From the NCBI GenBank assembly GCA_963575745.1, contig CAUYUJ010005050.1, forward strand, positions 1 through 64,000: DNA of 64,000 nucleotides, read 5' to 3'. The notes under the pieces are model-generated. The model had not been told where the DNA came from. It was given only the letters and a program-made list of their open reading frames with translations, and ran no database searches. Every line of letters starts with the position of its first letter. Position 1 is the first letter of the stretch. Below are positions 50,438-60,699 of this stretch, one piece after another. This DNA is from Prorocentrum cordatum (lineage: Eukaryota; Sar; Dinophyceae; Prorocentrales; Prorocentraceae). The position numbers and the translations under genes were made by a program.

Positions 50438-50701
50438 TTATATCAAATTTTGTTCCGCCAGCTCTTCGAACACCACGCATTTCCTTCCGGCGCCAATCAG
50501 AAACAAGTGAGCTGCCTCCGACGCTGCCTGCCAGCAAAGATGGGCTTGCTGCGCGGCCTGTAGAAGGGTGTCCTCCTCGTAGTGAAAATCCCAAAATGGT
50601 TCATATTTCTGCGTTTGATCCGAGCAAGCTTGCGCAGCCAGTTCTTCCCAAAGTCTCCTTTCATCTGCGAATGCGTTCTCATCATTCAAAGAAAACAGCA
50701 T
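50438..50701 (-). CDS. Hypothetical 87-residue ORF
   Basis: ATG at 50701. The protein is not low-complexity: 'MLFSLNDENAFADERRLWEE', two 'W' and 'F' rich segments ('YEPFWDFHYEED'), Ala/Gln-rich helix-like middle, 'FLIGAGRKCVVFEELAEQ'. Not recognised. It follows, in another frame, other coherent-looking minus-strand segments (51470-50700), so it may be part of a broken larger gene or retroelement. Confidence 0.28.
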   Translation of the reverse strand: MLFSLNDENAFADERRLWEELAAQACSDQTQKYEPFWDFHYEEDTLLQAAQQAHLCWQAASEAAHLFLIGAGRKCVVFEELAEQNLI

Positions 50702-51027
50702 GGCGGCGAATTTGTTCTTTCATGTCTACGCACTCTGAGCAGAACCAATTGAAATGGCAACGCTGGCGAACGTGTGAACCACCAGCCACGCATCCACCGG
50801 GGAATACGATTTCCGCCGGCGGGTAACAACGCGCCCTCGGCCCCAACAACTCCCTCTCAACGATGCGTTCCGAAAGTCCATGGGATCCTTGGTTTCTCCT
50901 CGACCTGGCACGCAATCTACATGCGAATGGCGACATCGACGCAAACCTCCTGATAAAGTTACGTAAAACACCATCGGAAACGGGATCGGCCCTGGATTTT
51001 TGTTGCGTGCCTGGGAAACGCGCATCA

Positions 51028-51444
51028 TCAATCGAACTCCCAGCCAGAAATGAAAACCTGCATTGGAAGATCATGATCCACGCTTACATCCTCAAGTAAC
51101 TGGGGACGTTTTGCTTCAGGTGTCTCCCCTGCGCTGTCTCTCGCGTGATCCTTATGCGGCACGACGAAAGTCTTCTTATCCCTGATGGACGAAATATGAG
51201 AATTCAGGTCGTCGTCTCTCGTGATAGCTGAAAGCCCATGATCCAAATGACCTTCCCCTTCCACTGGTAAGACCAGCGCCGAGTCGCTGTCTTCCAGGGG
51301 GGGAACAGGGGCATCCAGCAACGATATGATGGGAACGCCTGGGTGGGCTAAACCCCACGCATCATTCGGCGGAATACTCGGCTGATCTTGCGTAATCGCC
51401 TCTGGGACACGCGAATCGAAATCATTGTGCGTGGTCACGCGCAT
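51028..51444 (-). CDS. Hypothetical 138-residue acidic ORF (fragment)
   Basis: ATG at 51444; the same frame is also open further upstream ('LLSPANDRLSARKSNVVSD'). Asp/Pro/Ser-rich with ordered-looking pieces: 'PPNDAWGLAHPGVPIISLLD', 'VPPLEDSDSALVLPVEGEGH', 'RPQLLEDVSVDHDLPMQVF' and a 'WEFD' end. The amino-acid mix is unlike a random GC-rich frame. It might be the linker between integrase and RT of a copia-like polyprotein; this is a guess. Downstream text continues in a different frame ('DDARFPGTQQKSRADPVSDG'), suggesting a frame break at the stop. Confidence 0.35.
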   Translation of the reverse strand: MRVTTHNDFDSRVPEAITQDQPSIPPNDAWGLAHPGVPIISLLDAPVPPLEDSDSALVLPVEGEGHLDHGLSAITRDDDLNSHISSIRDKKTFVVPHKDHARDSAGETPEAKRPQLLEDVSVDHDLPMQVFISGWEFD

Positions 51445-53474
51445 GTCAGATACCACATTAGACTTTCTGGCTGATAACCTGTCATTCGCCGGAGAGAGAA
51501 GAAAAACAAAAAAACTATGTTCGGAAAAACTGGGACATGATGGTGGTCAGCACATCGGTCTCATCGCCCATGAAACGTATATCAGACATGCCTTTTTATG
51601 ATCCGTTAAGCTATGATAAATTGTATGGAAAAAAATTAGAGGAGGCGGGACGACGACGACGAAACCGACGACAATCCACTACCTGTTCGACTCTCGCGCC
51701 GACAGGCCCGCGGTGCCCGCAAGAGGCGCCCCTGCAATATAGCCTGGAAAAAGGCGACTGGCGGCGGCAGGGAGCGAGCGGGGAAAGAAGAGCAACAACG
51801 TGTTAGTTTCATGTGCGCCAACCGTTCTTAATGTGCGGCATTGATACCCGAACCCGATCCTGGAAATACTGCGTGTTCCTGGTGCGGGTGATGGTGCCTG
51901 GTGCTTGATGTATGCTATGTTGTGGTGGGTGTTGTCTAGTGTTGACGCATGTTTCTGGTGCAGTTGATGTATGGTCGTGCTGCCTGTTCTGGGTGGATGA
52001 TGATGGTCTGTGGTATTGTTTGTATCGATGTCTGATATTAGTGGTTGGTGCTGGCGTAGGCCCTTGGGGTATGATACGCATGCATGCTGTTCATGCATGC
52101 TCGATGCCAGTTGCTGACGCATGCTGCTGGTCCAGGTGGGTGATACATGTTACTAGTGTATATCGGAGAGAACGTTCTGGGCGTGGCTTACTGATGCGAG
52201 CCAGCGTTGTGTTATTGGCGTGTGCGACGCGGTGAATGCTCATAATGTGTGTTGCCACTTCAGGTCATGGATGCCTGCTCTTAACATATCGTCTTGCGGT
52301 CTGTTCTACATGTCAGTGGACGGTGTGACGACGTGACGCCCGGACGGCGTGACGCCGTGACGCCGTGACTGCCGAGGCAAGATCCCCAGGAACCAACTGG
52401 GACGCTTGGGGCCCGGCGGCCGCGGCCTGCTTGGCGGGCAAGAGCCACCTAGGATCTCCCTCCAGGGACCACTCGGGAAGCTTGAGGCCCAGTTGCCGTG
52501 GGATGATGGGCGGCCACAAGGGGTCGGGAATTCTCAGAAACCAGAAAATATGAATCCCAAACTGCCGGGTGGGAAATTGGACAGGCATGGGCCTCTGGCG
52601 AAGACTGGAAAGGGCGGGCGGTGAACGCGAAGCACCCTCCAAATCAGTCCTCATTTTGGGTCAGCCTCCTGTCCTCTCGCTGGATGGAAAGGATTCAGCA
52701 GTTGCAATGGCATGGGTGGAACATGAAAGAAGACAGACGGGAGCATTGATGTACAAGTGGCCTCCTTAATTTTCTCCACGTAGTTGATCATAACCTTGGG
52801 GATCTCCTTGATCCTCTCACTGTAGAAAGGCTGGAGCTCTTCCCTGATGGCCTCCAGAATCTGAACCTGGCCAGGGCGATGACATCACAAAGTGTATCAG
52901 ATAGGGCAGTGACGAGTGGCGCGCCAAGCCAAGAACTAATAACTGTTCATCCTCCTCTGGCGAGTCTGCCGCCACGGGCCAAAGCCCAGTGGAGAGGGAG
53001 GGAAGAGCGCAGAGGACGGCGAGTGGAGGGAAGAAGAGGCGGCGGAAAAGATTCCCTGGGATCGCTGCACTGCCCCTTCAAAAAACCGACAATCGCCCCC
53101 GGCGTTTGGCGGGTTGCACACGATGGGTGTAGACCTGGCCAGCGAGGCCTGCTTGGCCGCAGGCTCGCGCATCGATCCTCCAGGGAGGGTAAGGAGCGAC
53201 GAGACGAGCTCTTGGAATCCACTGTTGAAGGCAACCCAAGCCTCCTCTGTTCAAAATTTTCTCACTGGGGTCGGCGGCCCGACGCCGCCCGCCGGCTGCT
53301 CGTGCCCCAGGGGAGGCCCCTGGCAGAGTGCAGGAGGCGCGGCCGCCGAGCGGCGGGCAAAACCGTGTCATGAAACCTTACGCTTTCTTCTTGTCCCAAC
53401 TATCCTGTGGTGCCTGGTCCTCGTTTTGAGAGGGGGGGAAAAAAACAAAAACACAAAAAATACGCTCCGCGTTT
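51445..53474. other. No recognisable gene
   Basis: 51860-52260 is TG-rich with loosely repeated 'GGTGATG' and 'TGATGTATG' words. A short GTGACGCC repeat lies at about 52322-52370. The rest is unremarkable. Confidence 0.45.
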
Positions 53475-53611
53475 TCCTCCTCCTCTTCCTCCGCCTCCTC
53501 CTCCTCCTCCACCTCCTCCCCCTCCTCCCCCAGCTCCCCCTCCTCCCCCTCCTCCTCCTCCTCCTCCTCTCCTCCTCCTCCTCCTCCTCCTCCTCCTCCC
53601 CCTCCTCCTGT

Positions 53612-53645
<34 letters not shown>

Positions 53646-53695
53646 ACTTTTCCTGCTCCTGCTCCTCCTCCTCCTCCTCCTGCTCCTGCTTCTGT

Positions 53696-53731
<36 letters not shown>

Positions 53732-54240
53732 TCCTGCTCCTGCTGCTCCTGCTCCTGCTGCTGCTGCTGCTGCTGCTCATGCTCCTACTGCCGCTGCTGC
53801 TGATGCTGCTGCTGCTCCTCCTCCTCCTCCTCCTCCTCCTCCTCCGCCGCCGCGCCGCCTCCGCCTCCTCCTCCTCCTCCTCCTCCTCATCCTCCTCCTC
53901 CTCCTCCTCCTCCTCCTGTTCCTGCTCCTTCTTTTCCTGTTCCTCCTCCTCCTCCTCCTCCCCTCCTCCTCCTCCTGTTCTTGCTCCTCTCCTCCTCCTC
54001 CTCCGCCTCCGCCGCCTCCTCCTCCTCCGCCTCCTCCTCCCCTTCAGCCTCCGCTTCCTCCTCCTCCTCCGCCTCCGCCTCCTCATCATCCGCCTCCGCC
54101 TCCGCCTCCTCCTCCTCCTCCTCCTCCGTCTCCTCCGCCTCCTCCGCCTCCTCCTCCTCCGTCTCCTCCTTCTCCTCCTCCTCCTCCTCCTCCGCCTCGT
54201 CCTTATCCTTCTCCTCCTCCTCCTCTTCCTCCTCCTCTTC
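53475..54240. repeat. (CCT)n array, 0.77 kb, with CTG/CGC blocks
   Basis: CCT with interior TCCTGC, CTGCTG and CGCCTC blocks; the longest pyrimidine-rich array in the window. Confidence 0.97.
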
Positions 54241-55125
54241 TTATTGTTAATAATATTAGTAGTAGTAATATGATTATTCTGAGAATTAGTATTATCATTA
54301 TTAACAATAGTATTATGATTATTATTATTATTATTATTATTAGTATTATGATTGTTATTTTTATTATTATTATTAATATTATTATTATTGGTAGTATTAT
54401 TATTGTTATTATTGTTATTAGTATTATTAGTATTAGTAGTATTATTATTAGTATTATTGTTAGTATTATTAGTAGTATCATTAGTAGTAGTAGTAGTAGT
54501 AGTATTGTTGTTATTCGTATCATTATTAGTAGTAGTAATAATATTAGTATTACTATTATTATTACTATGATTATTATTGTTATTAATAATAGTAGTAGTA
54601 TTTGTAGTATTACTATTATTATTGTTATTACTATTAGTATTATACTATTATTATTAGTATTAGTATCATTTTTTGTATTATTATTAGTACTATTACTATT
54701 ATTACTAGTATTACGACTGTTATTATTATGAATAATAATGCCATTAATACTATTATTATTAATATTATGATTATCATCAGCATGATCAGCATCCTTATTA
54801 TTATTGGTATTATTATTAGTAATAGTATTAGTATTGTTGTTATTAGTATTACGAGTATTAGCATTAGTAATAATAGTATTGCGAGTCGTGGTAGTATTCG
54901 TCCTAGTATCCTTAGTACGAGTATGCTTATTATGTTTCGTCGCGTTCGTCGTCGTAGTATTATTATTCTTCGTGATATAGTATTACGATTAGTATTATTA
55001 GTACTAGTTATTAATACTAGTATTAGTATGTTTTATTAATATTATTATTAGTAATAGTAGTAGTATTAGTACTAGTAGTATTATTATTAGTATTCTTATT
55101 ATTAGTATCATTCGTATTATTATCA
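54241..55125. repeat. (ATT/AGT)n array, 0.88 kb
   Basis: TTATTATTAG-type trinucleotide array. It starts exactly where the CCT array ends and stops where CCCCTCCT sequence resumes. Reads as poly-Ile/Ser or Leu/Val; not coding. Confidence 0.96.
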
Positions 55126-55204
55126 TTCCTCCCCCCTCCTCCTCTCCTCGCACTTCCCCTCATCCCTCCCCCTCCTCCCTCCTCTCATCCCCTCAAGCCT
55201 CCCA

Positions 55205-56250
55205 TCCGTGTCGTCTCTGCCCTCACGTCAGCATACCCCTCACACGCTTCGTGGCCTCATGCGGGGACCCACCGAAGGTCCCAGTGGCAGCGCCCGCATG
55301 CAGTTCCACCCCAATGTCGGTGCACCCCTCACACGCTTCGTGGCCCCACGGGGAGCTCCACCGAAGGCCCCAGTGGCAGCGCCTTTCGGTACACCCCTCA
55401 CACGGCTCGTGGCCCTATAGGGAGCTCTCCCGAAGGCCCCAGTGGCAGCGCTCGCCTGCAGTTCCACCTTCCATTTCGGCACACCCCGTCCACGCTTCGT
55501 GGCCGCATAGGGAGCCCCGCCGAAGGCTTCAGTGGCAGCGCCCGCATGCAGTTTCACCCAGGCTCACCCCTCACACGCTTCGTTACCGCATAGGAAGCTC
55601 CACCGAAGGCCCCAGGGACCTCCACCGAAGGCTCCAGTGGCAGCGCGCTCCAGTGGCAGCGCCCGCATGCAGTTCCTTCCCAATTCGGCACATCCCTTAC
55701 ACGTTTCGTGGCCTCACAAGAAGCTCCATCGAAGGCCACAATGGCAGCGCCCGATGCATTCGGTATACCCCTCACACGCTCCGTGGACTCATAGGGAACT
55801 CCACCGAACGCACAAGTGGCAGGGCCCGCATGCAGTTCCACCTTTCATTTCGGCAACCTCACACTTTTCGTGGCCCCTTTAAGGAGCTCCACCGAAGGCT
55901 TCAGTGACAGCGCACGCATGCAGTTCCACCCTCGTGGCCCCATAGGGAGCCCCACCGAAGGCCCCAGTGGCAGCGCCCGCACAGAGTTCCAGCCCCATTT
56001 CGGTGCATCCCGCACACGCTTCATGACCCCATAGGGAACTCCACCGAAGGTCTCAATGGCAGCGCCCGCATGGGGTTCCACCTTCCATTTCGGCGACCCC
56101 CTCGCACGTTCCGTTGCCCGATAGGGCTATGCCATATGGAGGTCAACCGAAGGCTCCAGGGGCAACGCCCACATGCGGTCTCACTCGCCATTTCGGCATA
56201 CCCCTCACGCGCTTCGTGGCCTCATAGGCAGCTCCACCGAAGGCACTAGT
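55205..56250. repeat. ~90-bp satellite, about eleven units
   Basis: Units contain 'CACCCCTCACACGCTTCGTG' then GCC(C)CATAGGGAGCTCCACCGA, then AGGCCCCAGTGGCAGCGCCC and GCATGCAGTTCCACC (in pieces). Spacing varies (89, about 69, about 100 bp), and partial units reach 56390. Confidence 0.85.
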
Positions 56251-56390
56251 TGCTCCTGTTGCTGGCCCCCCTCCTGCATGTCATTCCACCCGCAATGCTC
56301 GAAGGCCCCAGTGGCAGCGCCCGCATGGTGTCCCCGACAGATTCTGGCACACCATTTACGCGCTTCGTGGCCCCATGAGGAGATCCACCG

Positions 56391-57226
56391 AAGACGATAC
56401 TCACATCGGCGGTACTTACAACTGCATATGGTTGGCCCCCATCGACAAGCTGATTTGTCAACGCCACTGATGTCTAAACGCCCCGACCGCGCTGCTCAGA
56501 AAATACCACGCGCGAAATTCCTTGGAACCTTGCTCGAATCGGTCTTCGCGCACACACACCGGCGCATCATTCTATACGAAAGCGCGAATCTGACAAAGCG
56601 CAAAAGCGGTTTTTACAATACCAGAAGCAAGCGTGGCGTGTGGAAAAATGATTCGCTGTGGGAGCGCGCCGACTCATCCACAAGCATTGCGGAAAAATAA
56701 ACACATCGTCCCAGCGGGTGTGGGGTGGGGTGTTGGCCTCTTGAAGCGTAAGTCAGACGAACAAGCCTCTTCACTAACGATCCTGGGAACGGGGAGGTTC
56801 GTCCCAAGCGCGTGAAACCCTGACTTGAGCAGGGACCGACCGTCCCGACATTCCTATAGGCCCACCACGAAATTTTCCTAGAACACAACGTATGCCCTTA
56901 GAACACACAGCCTACGCTTTAACACAAGCCTATCTCATCCAGAAATGTTATGAGCGAGGACAGCTCGCGCATACCACAAAAAGGTTATTAGACCATTCTG
57001 GGGGGGCCTATATACGAAGCCGAACTCTTTACACCGACATGTTTCTGGCCCCGCATTGAAATTCGCACCTGGAAACGGACCCTGGTGCATACGGGATCCT
57101 GGTGTATACAGATCTCGTTGTTTCCCTGGGAACCTGGGAAACAAAGCATACACCACACCACCCCGACGCCGTCCCCGACCCTGAAAGTCCTGGGATTGAA
57201 AGACAACCCGCCACTGGTAATAGGGC
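56391..57226. other. No recognisable gene
   Basis: Moderate GC; short frames only. Confidence 0.45.
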
Positions 57227-57388
57227 GACGAAATCTATACATATCCACTGCTCCCTGGACAGACTCAGCCTGAATCTTGCAGCGGCGTGTACGCAACGCC
57301 CTCCTGGCTTGGCCACGGAGGCGTACACACGGCTCCTGGGTTCAGGAGGGGCCTGGCCAGGGAGCAGTGGATATGTATAGATTTCGTC
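57227..57388. repeat. Perfect 32-bp inverted repeat with 98-bp loop
   Basis: 57227-57258 and 57357-57388 are exact reverse complements (left arm begins 'GACGAAATCTATACATATCC', right arm ends 'TGTATAGATTTCGTC'). Inside the loop 'GTGTACGC' and 'GCGTACAC' form a nested stem (about 57287-57329). No ORF. Confidence 0.88.
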
Positions 57389-57488
57389 AACCGACGTAAT
57401 GTATATGCTCCTGGCTATCAGCAGGCAAGGACGCTGCGCCACTGCACGAGAAGGTGGACAAGGAGGGAAGAGGAGGAGGAGGAGGAGG

Positions 57489-57489
<1 letters not shown>

Positions 57490-57557
<68 letters not shown>
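57490..57557. repeat. (GACA)n tetranucleotide repeat
   Basis: About 17 perfect units. Confidence 0.97.
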
Positions 57558-57736
57558 TGTTCATGAAATCCGTCGTCCGCTTATCCTCGGAACACACGGA
57601 ATACTGCAAGCATGGATTCTGAGGGGCGAATGTGTTCGCCGTTTATAATCATAACACAAAATACAAAAGAAAAATATACTATACATATATATACACACAT
57701 ATACATACATATAAATGAATATTTATTTTTATTATA

Positions 57737-57739
<3 letters not shown>

Positions 57740-57817
<78 letters not shown>
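57740..57817. repeat. A78 homopolymer
   Basis: Uninterrupted run of 78 A, preceded by TATA-rich sequence (57670-57739). Confidence 0.96.
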
Positions 57818-57818
<1 letters not shown>

Positions 57819-58309
57819 GCGTGAGCCGTGCACACGCCGTGATATAGGCATACCGATCAGGGATGGGAGACGCCAACAAGGTGGAGCCACAAGGGCCCGG
57901 ACCCACCTTGCTAGCATCCCCACCCCACGATCAGGCGCCGCCGCCTTGTGCACCACCCCGAAAAGAGACACCCCCCCGACTGAGGCATTTGGCTTCGATG
58001 GGGGGCCTCCGAGGGGGCTGGGAAACTACCTCCCCGACGAGAACACCGACAGCGCCCACGGGGCGCCTGTCTGGGGACAGCAATCGTCGGAACAGACGTC
58101 GGACGGGGGGGTCTAGGCGGGATGCGGCCAGCGGTCTGTAAAGCCCTACATCGCTCGCTCAAAGACCAATCGAACCCCGTCGACGACGAAAATAAAAAAT
58201 TGCCCGAGCAGCAAGCGCATCCGTTTCCGCACCGAGTTACGTACCTGAAGCGTGATCTGCCCAAGCCCTCTGCGCTCGCTCTCGCCATCGGCAGCTCGGC
58301 CGCTCGGGA
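57818..58309. other. No recognisable gene
   Basis: GC-rich; nothing supported. Confidence 0.45.
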
Positions 58310-59120
58310 TCATCCTCGCATGTCGTTGATCATCTTCGAGAGCTGCCGACGCAAAGGGCCTGGAGGAGCCGCCCCCGCCTTGCACACCGCCTTCATGTCC
58401 AGCATCGCCTCCCCCGGGAGCGCCGCCAACATGGGCCCGCGCGCTCGAGTCACCCCGATCGCATGCACGACGAGACCCCTGTCCGAGCCCGTCGTCATCA
58501 CCTGCTGCGGCTGGTCGCCCTTGCCCTACCCCATGTCCTCGCTGACCTCGGCGGGCACCCCCTTGCAGGCCCCCCAGCGAAAGCGCGGCGCCAACGCGGC
58601 GATCTGCTGCGGGGAGAAGATTGTGATCACGTCCTTCCACGCGCCGGAAAAGCCGCCCGTCAACTCCTTCTTGCTGAGATTCTCGCCCGCGCCCCGCCAG
58701 TTCACGGACGCCGCGAACACCGCCACGCGCGGGGGGCGCCTGCTTTCGAAGTCGACCTGCCCCCCTGCCTTTACCTTCTCCCGCAACACCGTGGTCTGGG
58801 CGCTCTACGCCTTGCCCGTGGCCTCTTGCTGCTCGGACAGGCCGCCTTGTTCCACTTCAAACTTTTTGAACGCGACAGCGGCCAGGTCCTGGATCTCGCG
58901 GGAATCCGCCAACACGGGGCGCCCCATCGTCTTCGACGTCTCGCGCAAGCTCTTGCTGCCGCCGCCGTTGTCGTCGTCGTGGCGACCCTTCTTCTGCGGC
59001 GGCGGGGCCACGGTCATCTCCGCGTCCGTCGGGGGCGCAAGCCACGCCGGCGCGCCCTCCATGGCCACGCCGCCGCTGCCGTCGGCGGTCCGACCTCCCG
59101 CGGAAGATGCCGAACCAGAT
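58310..59120 (-). pseudogene. Coherent minus-strand frame with two in-frame TAG codons
   Basis: One frame reads across 59068-58310 with TAG at 58807-58805 and 58528-58526 and TGA at 58312-58310. The text looks like real protein throughout: 'KSLRETSKTMGRPVLADSRE', 'AVAFKKFEVEQGGLSEQQEA', 'LREKVKAGGQVDFESR', 'WRGAGENLSKKELTGGFSGA', 'AVCKAGAAPPGPLRRQLSKM'. The composition is typical of a helical, charged dinoflagellate retroelement or gag-type protein, but I do not recognise it. The in-frame TAG codons suggest a pseudogene. Confidence 0.42.
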
Positions 59121-59282
59121 GGCTACAGAGGCAATCCAAACCAGCATGCTCGACCCCGCACATTCGGCACCGCAGGGCATCGGGAGGCACAAGAGCGTGG
59201 AACTTCCGAGCTCATCAGGAATACAATAGCCCCGAACCGAACCAGAGACCGAGCTAGATGACGGCCAGCCACCACTCTAGAA

Positions 59283-59618
59283 CTAAGAACCTGGCAAACC
59301 ACACACAATTGTTCGCAGGAGATAACACATGTCCCGCGTTTCGAACATATGGCGTCGAGCTCGAAGATGGTTGATGAGATCACGCTTCGCGCGAAATACA
59401 GCCTCGCATGTTGCACCACCTTCCCCCACCCATCCACGCTTCCACTCCCGCGGGACATCCGGGGCCGATGGAACGGGAACCTCAGGGGGCCGGCAACCTG
59501 GAGGAGGCGCTCGGGCACGAACCTTGGCCGATCGGATCACGGAGAAATCAACCCTGATAAAGTCGGGCGCCAGCTCGGGGCCCGCGAACCTGCAGGGGAT
59601 CTCCGAGAGCTCTTTCAT
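59283..59618 (-). pseudogene. Zinc-finger-like fragment
   Basis: A minus-strand frame containing 'GATCEAVFRAKRDLINHLRA' then RRH, the second half of a C2H2 finger as found at the C-terminus of dinoflagellate LINE proteins (one Cys, F, L and the His pair in register). The first Cys is missing, and a later Cys pair ('CYLLRTIVC') does not complete another finger. Probably a remnant. Confidence 0.35.
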
Positions 59619-59689
59619 GACGAGGGCCTCCTACCCAAGAATCCCCCAAGCCTCCCGAAAGCACCCCTGGAGACGAGGGAGGAGGAGGG

Positions 59690-59768
59690 GGGAGGAGGAA
59701 GGAGGAGGAGGCGGAGGAGGAGGAGGAGGAGGAGGAGGACGACGAGGGAGGGGGGGGGGGAGGGGGCT
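59690..59768. repeat. (GGA)n array
   Basis: GGA run ending in G-rich sequence. Confidence 0.93.
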
Positions 59769-59779
59769 AGGATTATCAG

Positions 59780-60350
59780 CGAGAAAGGGGAGGCGCAAGG
59801 AAGAAATGCCCTAGGTGCAATACCTGACCCGCGGTTGCGGGGGAGTTTGGCGTCGGGGGCACCGCGCGCGGCAACGCGGGCTCCGACCGATCCAACATGC
59901 CCGCGTCGCGAAGAGCACAGGGGGCGGGGCCCCTGCGAGACCTGGGCCCAGGGCCGTCGCCGGCTGTAGCTGGGCAGACCGGGCTGGACGGAGCCCAAAG
60001 AGGCATGGCCCGCCAGCTGCTCGGCATGCCTGCGCACAAAGCAGAACAAACGAATATCACGTCAGATGGATGGCTCATGACGGGAAAGGGGGGCGGGGAA
60101 ACTAAACCCTCGCCCGCGCACCCCTCGGGCCGAGAGGGCTGCGACGAGGCGCGCGCCGCCTCCTGGCGATAGTTCCCATCAGCACCCACCCTGCCCCCCA
60201 AAAACTGATGGGAGCGACTTTCAGCGAGAAGTGGAGGCGCAAGGAAGAACCGCCAGAGCTGCAATCTTTGACCCGCGGCTGCGGGGGGGCACGGCGTCGG
60301 GGGCGCCGCGCGCGGCAGCGCGGGCCCCGACCGATCCAAAATGCCCAGCG
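59780..60350. repeat. Direct duplication of a ~120-bp segment
   Basis: The segment at about 59778-59905 ('TCAGCGAGAAAGGGGAGGCG' then CAAGGAAGAA ...) recurs at about 60218-60345 with substitutions. Both contain 'ACCCGCGG(T/C)TGCGGG' and 'CCCGACCGATCC' or a close variant. Spacing is about 440 bp. Confidence 0.72.
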
Positions 60351-60699
60351 CTGAGAAAATATACGCCCCCCAGCCCCCCGACGCCGTCCACAACTGCACA
60401 AAAGCTGGTCGAAGATCGGACGCTGGCAAGCACCACGCTTGCGCCTTGGCGCCCCTTGTTAGGAGGCGAAGAAAACAGACGATCAAAGTCCAAGGCGGCC
60501 ACAGGAGGTTCGCGAGGCGAAAGCGCCTCCCAGCGAAACGCGGGGTCGTCGCCGGACACGACGGGGTCGCCGCATCCGGCGCGGCTCGGGACACCCGCGG
60601 GGTCGTCGGCAGACGGGGCCCCTTCGAACCACGACCTGGTTCCAAGAGCCGTCAAGGCAAGCTGTGGCCACAAGAGCCAGGCGGCACATGGACTCAGTA

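Noticed and set aside
53400-54273. Arg-rich, Leu-rich and Ser-rich frames
   Set aside because: CCT array translations.
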